This document shows positions 1 to 5,555 of a stretch of 7,635 nucleotides of DNA, piece by piece. This DNA comes from an uncultured Selenomonadaceae bacterium. GTDB taxonomy: Bacteria > Bacillota > Negativicutes > Selenomonadales > Selenomonadaceae. The translations under genes and the position numbers were made by a program. The stretch spans positions 1 through 7,635 of the forward strand of contig CALZDE010000097.1 of NCBI GenBank assembly GCA_945637225.1. Reading direction: 5' to 3'. The notes beneath the pieces were generated by a model. It was given only the letters and a program-made list of their open reading frames with translations. It had not been told where the DNA came from and did no database searches. Numbering within the stretch: the first letter of the stretch is position 1; every line of letters begins with the position of its first letter.

Positions 1-1
1 A

Positions 2-82
2 TTGCAGACTGCTATTGGCATTCTCAATGCTCTGCCTGTAGTAAACAAGATTAGCAGTATTATCAGAGTTGAACACGAATAA
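2..82 (+). CDS. hom: Homoserine dehydrogenase, C-terminal end only (partial)
   Basis: The window opens inside a gene. The frame starting at base 2 is open for 26 codons to a TAA stop at 80-82, and the peptide ends NKISSIIRVEHE. A 'v..i.siIRVe' ending is typical of the C-terminal ACT regulatory domain of bacterial homoserine dehydrogenase, the NAD(P)H-dependent enzyme that reduces aspartate semialdehyde to homoserine. The next gene, 32 bases on and on the same strand, is homoserine kinase, which uses that product; hom-thrB is a common gene order. The catalytic and NAD-binding parts lie outside the window, so the call rests on the short tail plus context. A different ACT-domain protein remains possible but is less likely here. 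Confidence 0.75.
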   Translation: MQTAIGILNALPVVNKISSIIRVEHE

Positions 83-114
83 TAGATATGTAATCTAACT
101 GGAGATGTATTCTA

Positions 115-1032
115 ATGAGCGAAAAAACTGTTACCGTCAGAGTTCCAGGTACTACTGCTAATTGCGGTCCTGGCTTTGATTCTATGGGCATGGCATGTAC
201 TATTTACAATGAGCTTACCCTTACTTTATTAGAAGATGAAACTATAGATATTGAGGTTACTGGTGCAGGTGCAGAGGATATTCCTATCAATGCCACCAAC
301 GTGGTTTGGACTACTGTCAGATATCTTTTAGAAAAAGCTGGCAATACCACCTATCATGGCTGTCGTATGCGCATGCACAACAACGTACCTCTTTCAAGAG
401 GCTTAGGAAGCAGTGCAACTGCTATTGTAGCCGGTTTAAAGGCCGCTAATGTCATTCTTGACAATTACTTTGATGACGACCAGCTTTTGAAGCTTGCTAC
501 AGATATTGAGGGACATCCTGACAATGTAGCACCTGCAATTTTTGGCGGTTTTACCATCAGTGCTATGCATGAGGGCGTACCACAGTGCTATCACTTTATG
601 CCAGAAATGCCATTGAAGCTTGTGGTAGCGGTTCCTGATTTCTATCTTTCCACCAGCAAGGCACGCAAGGTTCTGCCAACTGAGGTATCCTTAAAGGATG
701 CTATCTTTAATGTAGGCAGGGCAAGTATGCTGGCGGCGGCTTTAGCACATAATAACGCAGAATTTCTGAAAATCGCTATTGATGATAAGCTTCATCAGCC
801 ATACAGGGCACAGCTTATTCCTGGTATGTATGATGTTTTTGCCAAGGCAAAGGAAGCTGGTGCGTTAGGTGTTGCTATGAGCGGTGCCGGTCCATGTATT
901 ATTGCCTTCACCTTAGAGAATAATGAAGCTGTTGGCGAAGCAATGAAAAATGAATTTGCACGTCATTATGTAAATGCTGATATTTTACAGTTAGAGCTTG
1001 ATAGTCAGGGTGCCATTGTAATCGAGAATTAA
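115..1032 (+). CDS. thrB: Homoserine kinase (GHMP kinase family)
   Basis: Homoserine kinase (EC 2.7.1.39) phosphorylates homoserine with ATP to O-phosphohomoserine, the precursor taken by threonine synthase; it is cytoplasmic. At 305 residues it has the usual family length and every GHMP landmark. The N-terminal strand is VRVPGTTANCGPGFDSMG (8-25). The glycine/serine-rich ATP phosphate loop is PLSRGLGSSATA (92-103). The GHPDNVAPAIFGG segment (133-145) follows. The C-terminal GHMP motif is GVAMSGAGPCIIAF (252-265). The ATG start has a GGAG at 101-104, ten bases upstream, and the family's conserved N-terminus begins within the first residues, so the start looks right. It follows hom by 32 bases, with no terminator seen between, so the two are probably co-transcribed. 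A terminator closes the unit just downstream. No truncation or frameshift is visible. Confidence 0.96.
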   Translation: MSEKTVTVRVPGTTANCGPGFDSMGMACTIYNELTLTLLEDETIDIEVTGAGAEDIPINATNVVWTTVRYLLEKAGNTTYHGCRMRMHNNVPLSRGLGSSATAIVAGLKAANVILDNYFDDDQLLKLATDIEGHPDNVAPAIFGGFTISAMHEGVPQCYHFMPEMPLKLVVAVPDFYLSTSKARKVLPTEVSLKDAIFNVGRASMLAAALAHNNAEFLKIAIDDKLHQPYRAQLIPGMYDVFAKAKEAGALGVAMSGAGPCIIAFTLENNEAVGEAMKNEFARHYVNADILQLELDSQGAIVIEN

Positions 1033-1044
1033 TTTTTAAATTGT

Positions 1045-1079
1045 AGCCTGTGAGATGTTTTCTTGCAGGCTTTTGTTTT
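1045..1079 (+). terminator. Rho-independent terminator after thrB
   Basis: An 11-base arm (1045-1055, AGCCTGTGAGA) pairs with 1061-1071 (TCTTGCAGGCT) through nine Watson-Crick and two G-T pairs, around the five-base loop TGTTT. A U-rich run, TTTTGTTTT, covers 1071-1079. It starts 12 bases after the thrB stop codon, so it should end the hom-thrB transcript. The symporter gene starts only 20 bases after it. Confidence 0.88.
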
Positions 1080-1099
1080 GCTGAAATGAGGGATGTTAT

Positions 1100-2473
1100 G
1101 TGAATCTTACATTAGCACATGTATTAATCATGAGTGCAACATTACTGATAGTAATCGGGGGCGGTATCTATGCGGCAAGAGCGGTAAAAACGGCTGAAGG
1201 GTACAGTCTTGGCGGACGTTCATCGGGTGCAGTTATGGTAGCAGGCAGTATTGCGGGTACAGTGGTCGGTGGCGGTGCAACAATAGGAACTGCCCAGTTG
1301 GCATACAGTGCAGGACTTTCCGCGTGGTGGTTTACGCTTGGCTCTGGCATTGCATTTATTATCATGGGGCTTTTTTATGCAGGAAAATTAAGAATGACCG
1401 GACTGGAAACCATTCCCCAGTATTTACAGAAAAACTATGGCAAGAAAACAGCAGGATTAGCAGGAATAATATCTTCCATAGGTATACTTTTTAGTGCAGT
1501 AGCAAGCTGTCTGCCAGGTATTCAAATGATTTCCGCTATTTTTGGCACTTCCATTTATATTTCTGCTATTTTTCTCATAATTCTGGTAGCCTGCTATGTG
1601 TTTTTCGGCGGTATGAAAAGTGCTGGTGTGGGCGGTCTTTTGAAAATGGTAGTTATATGGATAAGCCTTTTTGCCGCAGGTGTATCAGCCTTTTTATTTT
1701 TACACCAAATGCCAGCTGAGGAATTTAATGTATATTTCCCCGAAGCATTTTGGTGCAGTATGGTAGGAATGGGCATCGAGAGTGCGTTATATAATTTATT
1801 TTCTATGATTGTGGGTATTCTCTGCACGCAGACCTACGTACAATGTATTTTTTCCGCTATGACTCCACGTACTGCCAAGATAGGTGCTTTTCTTGCGGCG
1901 GCTATAGTAATTCCGGTGGGGCTTCCTTCAGTTGCTATCGGTATGTATATGCATGCTTTTGAGCCGGGAGTGCTTCCTGTACTTGTTCTTCCGATATATT
2001 TGATAGAACATCAGCCTGTATGGCTGGGCGGAATTGCCTTAGGAGGTTTAATTTTAAGTTTGGTAGGCTCTATTGGCGGTTTGTCCTTGGGTATAGGCAC
2101 TATGCTGACGAGAGATATAATCGGCAAAATATGGAAAATTCCCGAAAAGAAAAATCTTATGGTACTCAGAAGCTTGGTAGTAGCGGTAATGGCATTTGCG
2201 GCCTGCATAGCACTGTGTAACATGGAAAGCCAGGTATTATTCTGGAATTACATGTCAATGGCACTGAGAGGGTGCGGTGTATTTCTTCCTCTGACAGCGG
2301 CTATTTTTGCGGTTGGGAAAATCTCTAATAATGGTGTATTTTATTCCATGCTGATAAGTACGCTGGTGCCTCTGCTATGGACTATATTGGGCAATCCTCC
2401 TATTTCACCACTTTTTATTGGTTTAGGTATAAGTGGTATGATGTTTTTAATAATAAAAGTAAAAACATATTGA
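1100..2473 (+). CDS. Sodium/solute symporter (SSS, SLC5-like) family permease, substrate unknown
   Basis: A very hydrophobic 457-residue integral membrane protein with roughly 12-13 membrane segments, from about residues 6-26 to 436-453. Family marks are the segment TAEGYSLGGRSSG (31-43), which matches the SSS 'e.f.lggR..g' loop, the glycine-rich second helix with ATIGTAQLAYSAGLSAWW (60-77), and GTMLTRDI (333-340), which matches the end of the helix preceding the conserved 'T.D.y' of SSS proteins. Family members usually couple sodium entry to uptake of sugars, amino acids, organic acids or vitamins; nothing seen here fixes the substrate. The start is GTG at 1100 with GAGGG at 1088-1092, seven bases upstream; the nearest ATG in this frame is codon 11 and has no better ribosome site. 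Position 323 is Gly where PutP and vSGLT have a hydroxyl residue of the Na2 site. Expression is unclear, because a terminator lies immediately upstream with no room for a promoter between. Being next to hom-thrB may hint at an amino-acid-related substrate, but that is weak. Confidence 0.85.
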   Translation: MNLTLAHVLIMSATLLIVIGGGIYAARAVKTAEGYSLGGRSSGAVMVAGSIAGTVVGGGATIGTAQLAYSAGLSAWWFTLGSGIAFIIMGLFYAGKLRMTGLETIPQYLQKNYGKKTAGLAGIISSIGILFSAVASCLPGIQMISAIFGTSIYISAIFLIILVACYVFFGGMKSAGVGGLLKMVVIWISLFAAGVSAFLFLHQMPAEEFNVYFPEAFWCSMVGMGIESALYNLFSMIVGILCTQTYVQCIFSAMTPRTAKIGAFLAAAIVIPVGLPSVAIGMYMHAFEPGVLPVLVLPIYLIEHQPVWLGGIALGGLILSLVGSIGGLSLGIGTMLTRDIIGKIWKIPEKKNLMVLRSLVVAVMAFAACIALCNMESQVLFWNYMSMALRGCGVFLPLTAAIFAVGKISNNGVFYSMLISTLVPLLWTILGNPPISPLFIGLGISGMMFLIIKVKTY

Positions 2474-2498
2474 ACAAATTGAAAAACTATGATATACT
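2470..2498 (+). promoter_or_regulatory. Strong sigma-A-type promoter for the carbonic anhydrase-like/ndk/adenosyltransferase group
   Basis: A -35 element TTGAAC (2470-2475) is followed by a 17-base spacer and a -10 element TATACT (2493-2498). The -10 is preceded by TGA, which supplies the extended -10 'TGn' motif. The expected RNA start is near 2505, giving a leader of about 30 bases before the ATG at 2537. The -35 hexamer overlaps the stop codon of the symporter gene. Spacing and both hexamers are close to consensus; this has not been tested by experiment. Confidence 0.75.
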
Positions 2499-2536
2499 AA
2501 TAGTAATGAATACAAAAGTTAGGGAGGAATGTTTGT

Positions 2537-3058
2537 ATGAAACAGCTTTACACTTTTGATACTAAAACGCCTGATGTGGGTAAAAAAGTATTTATAGCCC
2601 CAGGTGCAGTTTTGGTAGGTGATGTTACTGTAGGCGATGAATCAAGCATTTGGTTTAATGCTGTAATCCGCGGTGATATCGGCTCTATCAAAATTGGCAA
2701 GAAGGTAAATGTACAGGATGGTGCGGTAATTCACACTATGGATGGTAAGGAATGTGTAATTGGTGATGGTGTAACAATAGGACATAACGTAACTATTCAT
2801 GCAAAATCTATCGGTGACAACTGCTTGATCGGCATGGGCAGTAATATCATGGGCAATACTGAAATTGGTGAGTTCTGCATTATTGGAGCAAATACCTTCC
2901 TGCCACAGCATAAGAAGATACCGCCATATTCTCTGGTTTACGGCAATCCTGCTAAAATTGTCCGCCATTTGCGTGAGGATGAAATTGAGGCAGTTCAGGG
3001 GGCGGCTAATGGTCATGCAGCTTTGGCTGACTATTACATGGAATGCCTTGAAGATTAA
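2537..3058 (+). CDS. Gamma-carbonic anhydrase family protein (left-handed beta-helix hexapeptide-repeat protein, YrdA/PaaY-like)
   Basis: A 173-residue cytoplasmic protein made largely of hexapeptide turns of a left-handed beta-helix, about residues 18-125, ending in an alpha-helical tail. It keeps the gamma-class metal site: His66 (AVIHTMDG), His83 and His88 (IGHNVTIHA), corresponding to the zinc/iron ligands of the archaeal enzyme Cam. It also keeps Arg45/Asp47 (VIRGD) and Gln60/Asp61 (VQDGA), which hold the trimer interface and active site. It is shorter than Cam, and I do not see the acidic proton-shuttle loop, as in most YrdA-like relatives. Many such relatives have weak or no measured carbonic anhydrase activity, so reversible CO2 hydration is possible but not certain; an acyltransferase-like role is the alternative. 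The start is supported by GGAGG at 2523-2527, nine bases upstream, and by a strong promoter. It is first in a probable three-gene operon with ndk and the adenosyltransferase. Confidence 0.9.
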   Translation: MKQLYTFDTKTPDVGKKVFIAPGAVLVGDVTVGDESSIWFNAVIRGDIGSIKIGKKVNVQDGAVIHTMDGKECVIGDGVTIGHNVTIHAKSIGDNCLIGMGSNIMGNTEIGEFCIIGANTFLPQHKKIPPYSLVYGNPAKIVRHLREDEIEAVQGAANGHAALADYYMECLED

Positions 3059-3104
3059 TAATTATTTTAAATAAAAGAGTTAAGGAAAAGGGGACATTTT
3101 TAAA

Positions 3105-3557
3105 ATGAAGGAAAAGACTTTAGTATTAATTAAGCCAGATGCGTTTTCTATGCATTACAGCGGAGATATCATCAAGCATTACGAGAATGAGGGCTTAAAG
3201 ATTGTTGCTATGAAGCTGATGAAAATGGATGAGAGAATTGCTTCCAAGCATTATGCAGAGCATTTTGGCCGTCCATACTATAAGGATTTAATGGGCTTTA
3301 TGACCTCTGGCCCTATCATTGCTATCGTTCTTGAGGGTGAGAATGCTATTGCCAATGTTCGCCGTATCAATGGCAAGACCAACCCAGCTATGGCTGATGA
3401 GGGTACTATCCGCAAACTGTACGCTACCAATGGCACCCGTAATGCAGTACATGCTTCTGACAGCCCAGAGAGTGCGGCACGTGAGATCAGCATTTTCTTT
3501 AATGCCAGCGAAATTCTTGATGAAGAATATGAAGTAATTATGGAAGAAATACTTTGA
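3105..3557 (+). CDS. ndk: Nucleoside diphosphate kinase
   Basis: Nucleoside diphosphate kinase (EC 2.7.4.6) moves the gamma-phosphate of ATP to other nucleoside diphosphates by a phosphohistidine intermediate, balancing cytoplasmic (d)NTP pools. The 150-residue length is normal. The active site is NAVHASDSPESA (113-124), with His116 as the phosphorylated residue. Other site residues are present: Lys10 (LVLIKPDA), Tyr50, Arg86, Thr92 (GKTNPA), Arg103 (GTIRKLY) and Asn113. Two differences from textbook sequences are conservative: Ala follows the catalytic His where Gly is commoner, and Tyr58 replaces the nucleotide-stacking Phe. The loop after KPDAF reads SMHYSGDII where many homologues have an arginine-glycine pair. 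The ATG has AAGGGGA at 3088-3094, ten bases upstream. It lies 46 bases after the carbonic anhydrase-like gene with no GC hairpin between, so it is probably in the same transcript. Confidence 0.96.
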   Translation: MKEKTLVLIKPDAFSMHYSGDIIKHYENEGLKIVAMKLMKMDERIASKHYAEHFGRPYYKDLMGFMTSGPIIAIVLEGENAIANVRRINGKTNPAMADEGTIRKLYATNGTRNAVHASDSPESAAREISIFFNASEILDEEYEVIMEEIL

Positions 3558-3590
3558 GTCTAATATAGTACTTTCGGGGGGTGTGTTTTT

Positions 3591-4094
3591 ATGAGCGTTT
3601 ACACTAAAACAGGTGATAAAGGGTATACCAGTCTTTACACAGGTGAGCGCGTACCCAAAAATTCTTTGCGGGTAAAGGCATACGGTACTATTGATGAAGC
3701 TAATGCGGCATTAGCCATGGTAAGAGCTGCATGTACTAATGAACGGGTAAGGGAGATAGTGCTTCAGCTTCAGAAGAACAACGGTATGCTCATGGGAGAT
3801 TTAGCAAGTGTAGGTCAGCCAGCTATGATTAATGAGGCTTCTGTGGATGTTATTGAAGCTTTGATTGATGAAGTAGAGGGAAAAATACCTCCTTTTACTG
3901 GTTTTTTAATTCCTGGTGAAACTCCTGCAGGAGCTTATTTGGATTTGGCACGTACCATAATTAGGAGAGCAGAGCGTATTATGCTTGATTTGCTGGCAGA
4001 AGAGCCTGACAATGTCCACGAATCAAACAGATTATATGTAAACCGTCTTTCTGACCTTTGTTTTGTTTTGATGCGTTTAGAAGAAAACAGATAA
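3591..4094 (+). CDS. PduO-type ATP:cob(I)alamin adenosyltransferase
   Basis: This enzyme (EC 2.5.1.17) transfers the adenosyl group of ATP to cob(I)alamin, making adenosylcobalamin for B12-dependent mutases, dehydratases and related enzymes. The 167-residue protein is a four/five-helix bundle type, with ATP-binding N-terminus YTKTGDKGYTSLYTG (4-18), VKAYGTIDEANAAL (28-41), FLIPGETPAGAYLDLAR (105-121), RRAERI (125-130) and the C-terminal YVNRLSDLCFVLMR (149-162). Phe105 aligns by eye with the aromatic residue that displaces the lower cobalt ligand in Lactobacillus PduO; Asp35 and Arg126 fit the known active-site salt bridge. It is distinct from the CobA/BtuR and EutT types. Its ribosome site is an unusual run of six G (3576-3581, GGGGGGTG), nine bases or so from the ATG. 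It is last in the operon, 33 bases after ndk, before a bidirectional terminator. No B12-dependent enzyme gene is in the window. Confidence 0.93.
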   Translation: MSVYTKTGDKGYTSLYTGERVPKNSLRVKAYGTIDEANAALAMVRAACTNERVREIVLQLQKNNGMLMGDLASVGQPAMINEASVDVIEALIDEVEGKIPPFTGFLIPGETPAGAYLDLARTIIRRAERIMLDLLAEEPDNVHESNRLYVNRLSDLCFVLMRLEENR

Positions 4095-4121
4095 TTTATT
4101 TTTGGGGTTATATTTGACGTA

Positions 4122-4155
4122 AAAAACAGACATCTTATTTCAGATGTCTGTTTTT
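4122..4155. terminator. Bidirectional intrinsic terminator between convergent genes
   Basis: CAGACATCT (4127-4135) and AGATGTCTG (4142-4150) form a perfect nine-pair stem around a six-base loop. A run of six A on the left (4121-4126) and five T on the right (4151-4155) provide a U-tract for either strand. It sits in the 97-base gap between the adenosyltransferase (+) and the aminotransferase (-), so it can end both transcripts. Apart from it, this gap holds nothing recognisable. Confidence 0.93.
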
Positions 4156-4191
4156 CAATATGAACTGGTCTTTTTCTATGGAAATTTTTAA

Positions 4192-5499
4192 TTAATAATT
4201 GAACTTTGTAAGAACATCCTCAAGTGCATTGAGTACGTTGTTGATGTCTTCTTCAGTGATAACGAGAGGTGGCTGGAATGCCATGACATTTCTGCCAATA
4301 CCATTCTTGCCGATAATGAAGCCTCTGTCCTTCATTTCCTCTAATACCTTATCAAGCTCCTCAAAGGCAGGACTCTTATCAGCATGAACAAATTCAGCAC
4401 CACGCATAAGGCCCATACCACGAATATCTCCGATGATAGGGTGCTTTTTCTGAAGCTCAACCAGACCATTATAGAGCTGTTCACCACGCTGACGGGCATT
4501 TTCCATGAGGTTGTGTTCCTGAATGTAGTCAAGCACGCCAATACCTGCCATAGAAGAAACAGGATTACCGCCAAGAGTAGAAGCACCTGGTTTTGTATAG
4601 GTATCAGCAATCTTAGCTGAAGCAGTAAACGCAGAAATTGGTGCACCGTTGCCAAGAGCCTTTGCCATAGTCATAATATCTGGAACTACGTCATAATTTT
4701 CGATAGCAAACATCTTGCCAGTGCGGGCAAAACCAGTCTGTACTTCATCAATGATGAGAAGTGCATTATGAGCCTCTAAAATTTCTTTTACACGCTTAAA
4801 GTAACCCTTTGGTGGAGTGATGATACCTGCATTGCCCTGAATAGCCTCAGCAATCATAGCCGCTGGACGGCCAGTAGTGGAGTACTTGATTAAATCCTCT
4901 ACTGCATCAGCACATGCCAAATCACACTCAGGATACTTCTTGCCTAAAGGACAACGATAGCAGTACGCATTTGGAGCAAAGTGAATACCACCGCATGGAT
5001 GTGGGTCAGTACGCCACATCTGAATACCAGTTACGCTCATGGTAAGCTTGGTACGGCCATGCAGGCCATTTCTAAGAGCGATAAATTCATCAGCACCAGT
5101 ATAGATGGAAGCTAAGAGCATAGCACCCTCATTTGCTTCAGTACCAGTAGAGCAGAAGAAAGTTTTCTGCAAGTCACCAGGAGTTACACCAGCCAGCTTT
5201 TCTGCCAGATTAACAAAATTCTCGGTGAGATATACATTGCAGACGTGCTGGAGAGTCATTACCTGCTCGGCTACCTTCTTGTTGATTTCAGGATTGCAGT
5301 GACCGCAGTTAATAACGGAAACACCGGCGAAGCAGTCGAGATACTTCCGCCCCTCGCTGTCATAGAGATACTGCATTTCACCCTTGACAAACTGACGTGG
5401 CTCCTTGTAAAAGTGTGCCAGGCATGGCATGATGTATTTCTTTTTCTTTTCCAGAATGGCTTCTGGCCCAATTGGATTTTCAGGTATCAAATCAAACAT
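4192..5499 (-). CDS. Class III PLP-dependent aminotransferase (acetylornithine/4-aminobutyrate/AGXT2-like; exact substrate unknown)
   Basis: A 435-residue fold-type I aminotransferase of class III. It uses pyridoxal phosphate to move amino groups, usually from an omega-amino or alpha-amino acid to 2-oxoglutarate, pyruvate or glyoxylate. Landmarks in order: the phosphate-binding STGTEANEGA (117-126); NGLHGRT (144-150); the cofactor-ring aspartate in LIIDEVQTGFARTG (248-261, Asp251); the Schiff-base lysine Lys280 in TMAKALGNGAPISAF (277-291); and TLGGNP (308-313). Residues 180-196 hold a C-x2-C-x8-C-x3-C cluster (CYRCPLGKKYPECDLACA) absent from classical acetylornithine aminotransferases. The residues that decide substrate cannot be read by eye. 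The ATG at 5499 is directly preceded by AAGGGG with no spacer; an in-frame TTG at codon 4 would have a nine-base spacer. The gene lies 56 bases downstream of the U32 gene on the same strand and is probably co-transcribed. Gene-specific functional names would be guesses. Confidence 0.9.
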   Translation of the reverse strand: MFDLIPENPIGPEAILEKKKKYIMPCLAHFYKEPRQFVKGEMQYLYDSEGRKYLDCFAGVSVINCGHCNPEINKKVAEQVMTLQHVCNVYLTENFVNLAEKLAGVTPGDLQKTFFCSTGTEANEGAMLLASIYTGADEFIALRNGLHGRTKLTMSVTGIQMWRTDPHPCGGIHFAPNAYCYRCPLGKKYPECDLACADAVEDLIKYSTTGRPAAMIAEAIQGNAGIITPPKGYFKRVKEILEAHNALLIIDEVQTGFARTGKMFAIENYDVVPDIMTMAKALGNGAPISAFTASAKIADTYTKPGASTLGGNPVSSMAGIGVLDYIQEHNLMENARQRGEQLYNGLVELQKKHPIIGDIRGMGLMRGAEFVHADKSPAFEELDKVLEEMKDRGFIIGKNGIGRNVMAFQPPLVITEEDINNVLNALEDVLTKFNY

Positions 5500-5505
5500 C
5501 CCCTT
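5500..5505 (-). promoter_or_regulatory. Shine-Dalgarno-like AAGGGG touching the aminotransferase ATG
   Basis: Read on the - strand, AAGGGG occupies 5505-5500 and the ATG begins at 5499, leaving no spacer. From the same AAGGGG, the in-frame TTG at 5490-5488 (codon 4, Leu) has a nine-base spacer, which is near optimal. A TGA lies in frame seven codons upstream of the ATG, with no ATG, GTG or TTG codon between, so no longer start is available. Either the ATG works poorly or by another route, or translation starts at the TTG. Confidence 0.5.
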
Positions 5506-5515
5506 ATATAATATT

Positions 5516-5550
5516 CACTAAGCACTAACACCTAATTACTAAACACTAAC
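5516..5550. repeat. Five-copy heptanucleotide tandem repeat, + strand consensus CACTAAN
   Basis: On the + strand the units begin every seven bases: CACTAAG (5516), CACTAAC (5523), ACCTAAT (5530), TACTAAA (5537) and CACTAAC (5544). CTAA is present in every unit at the same place. The array fills most of the gap between the U32 and aminotransferase genes. Because seven is not a multiple of three, each unit places TAA (+ strand) and TAG (- strand) in a new frame, so all six frames are closed within the array. Short heptad repeats between genes are known from other bacteria, notably the STRR sequences of filamentous cyanobacteria; I do not know that this one belongs to a described family. Confidence 0.7.
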
Positions 5551-5555
5551 AATAA

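Noticed and set aside
83..97. TAGAT ... ATCTA hairpin between hom and thrB
   Set aside because: Only five AT-rich pairs and no U-tract; not a terminator or a recognisable regulatory RNA.
2642..3016. 124-codon open frame on the - strand opposite the carbonic anhydrase-like gene
   Set aside because: Its protein has no recognisable motif, it lies wholly inside a well-supported gene, and it is readily explained as a shadow of that gene's codon pattern.
3062..3074. TTATTT-T-AAATAA palindrome between the carbonic anhydrase-like gene and ndk, as a terminator
   Set aside because: Pure A/T stem with no GC pairs and no following T-run; too weak to terminate.
3538..3566. TAATAT just before the adenosyltransferase, as a -10 for a separate promoter
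   Set aside because: No acceptable -35 at 16-18 bases upstream.
4341..4655. 104-codon open frame on the - strand in another frame of the aminotransferase
   Set aside because: Leucine-rich, low-complexity translation inside a clear enzyme gene; no ribosome site considered convincing and no family match.
5508..5536. TATTAT on the - strand as a promoter -10 for the aminotransferase
   Set aside because: The -35 position reads ATTAGG, a poor match, and the RNA would start almost at the ATG; co-transcription with the U32 gene is simpler.
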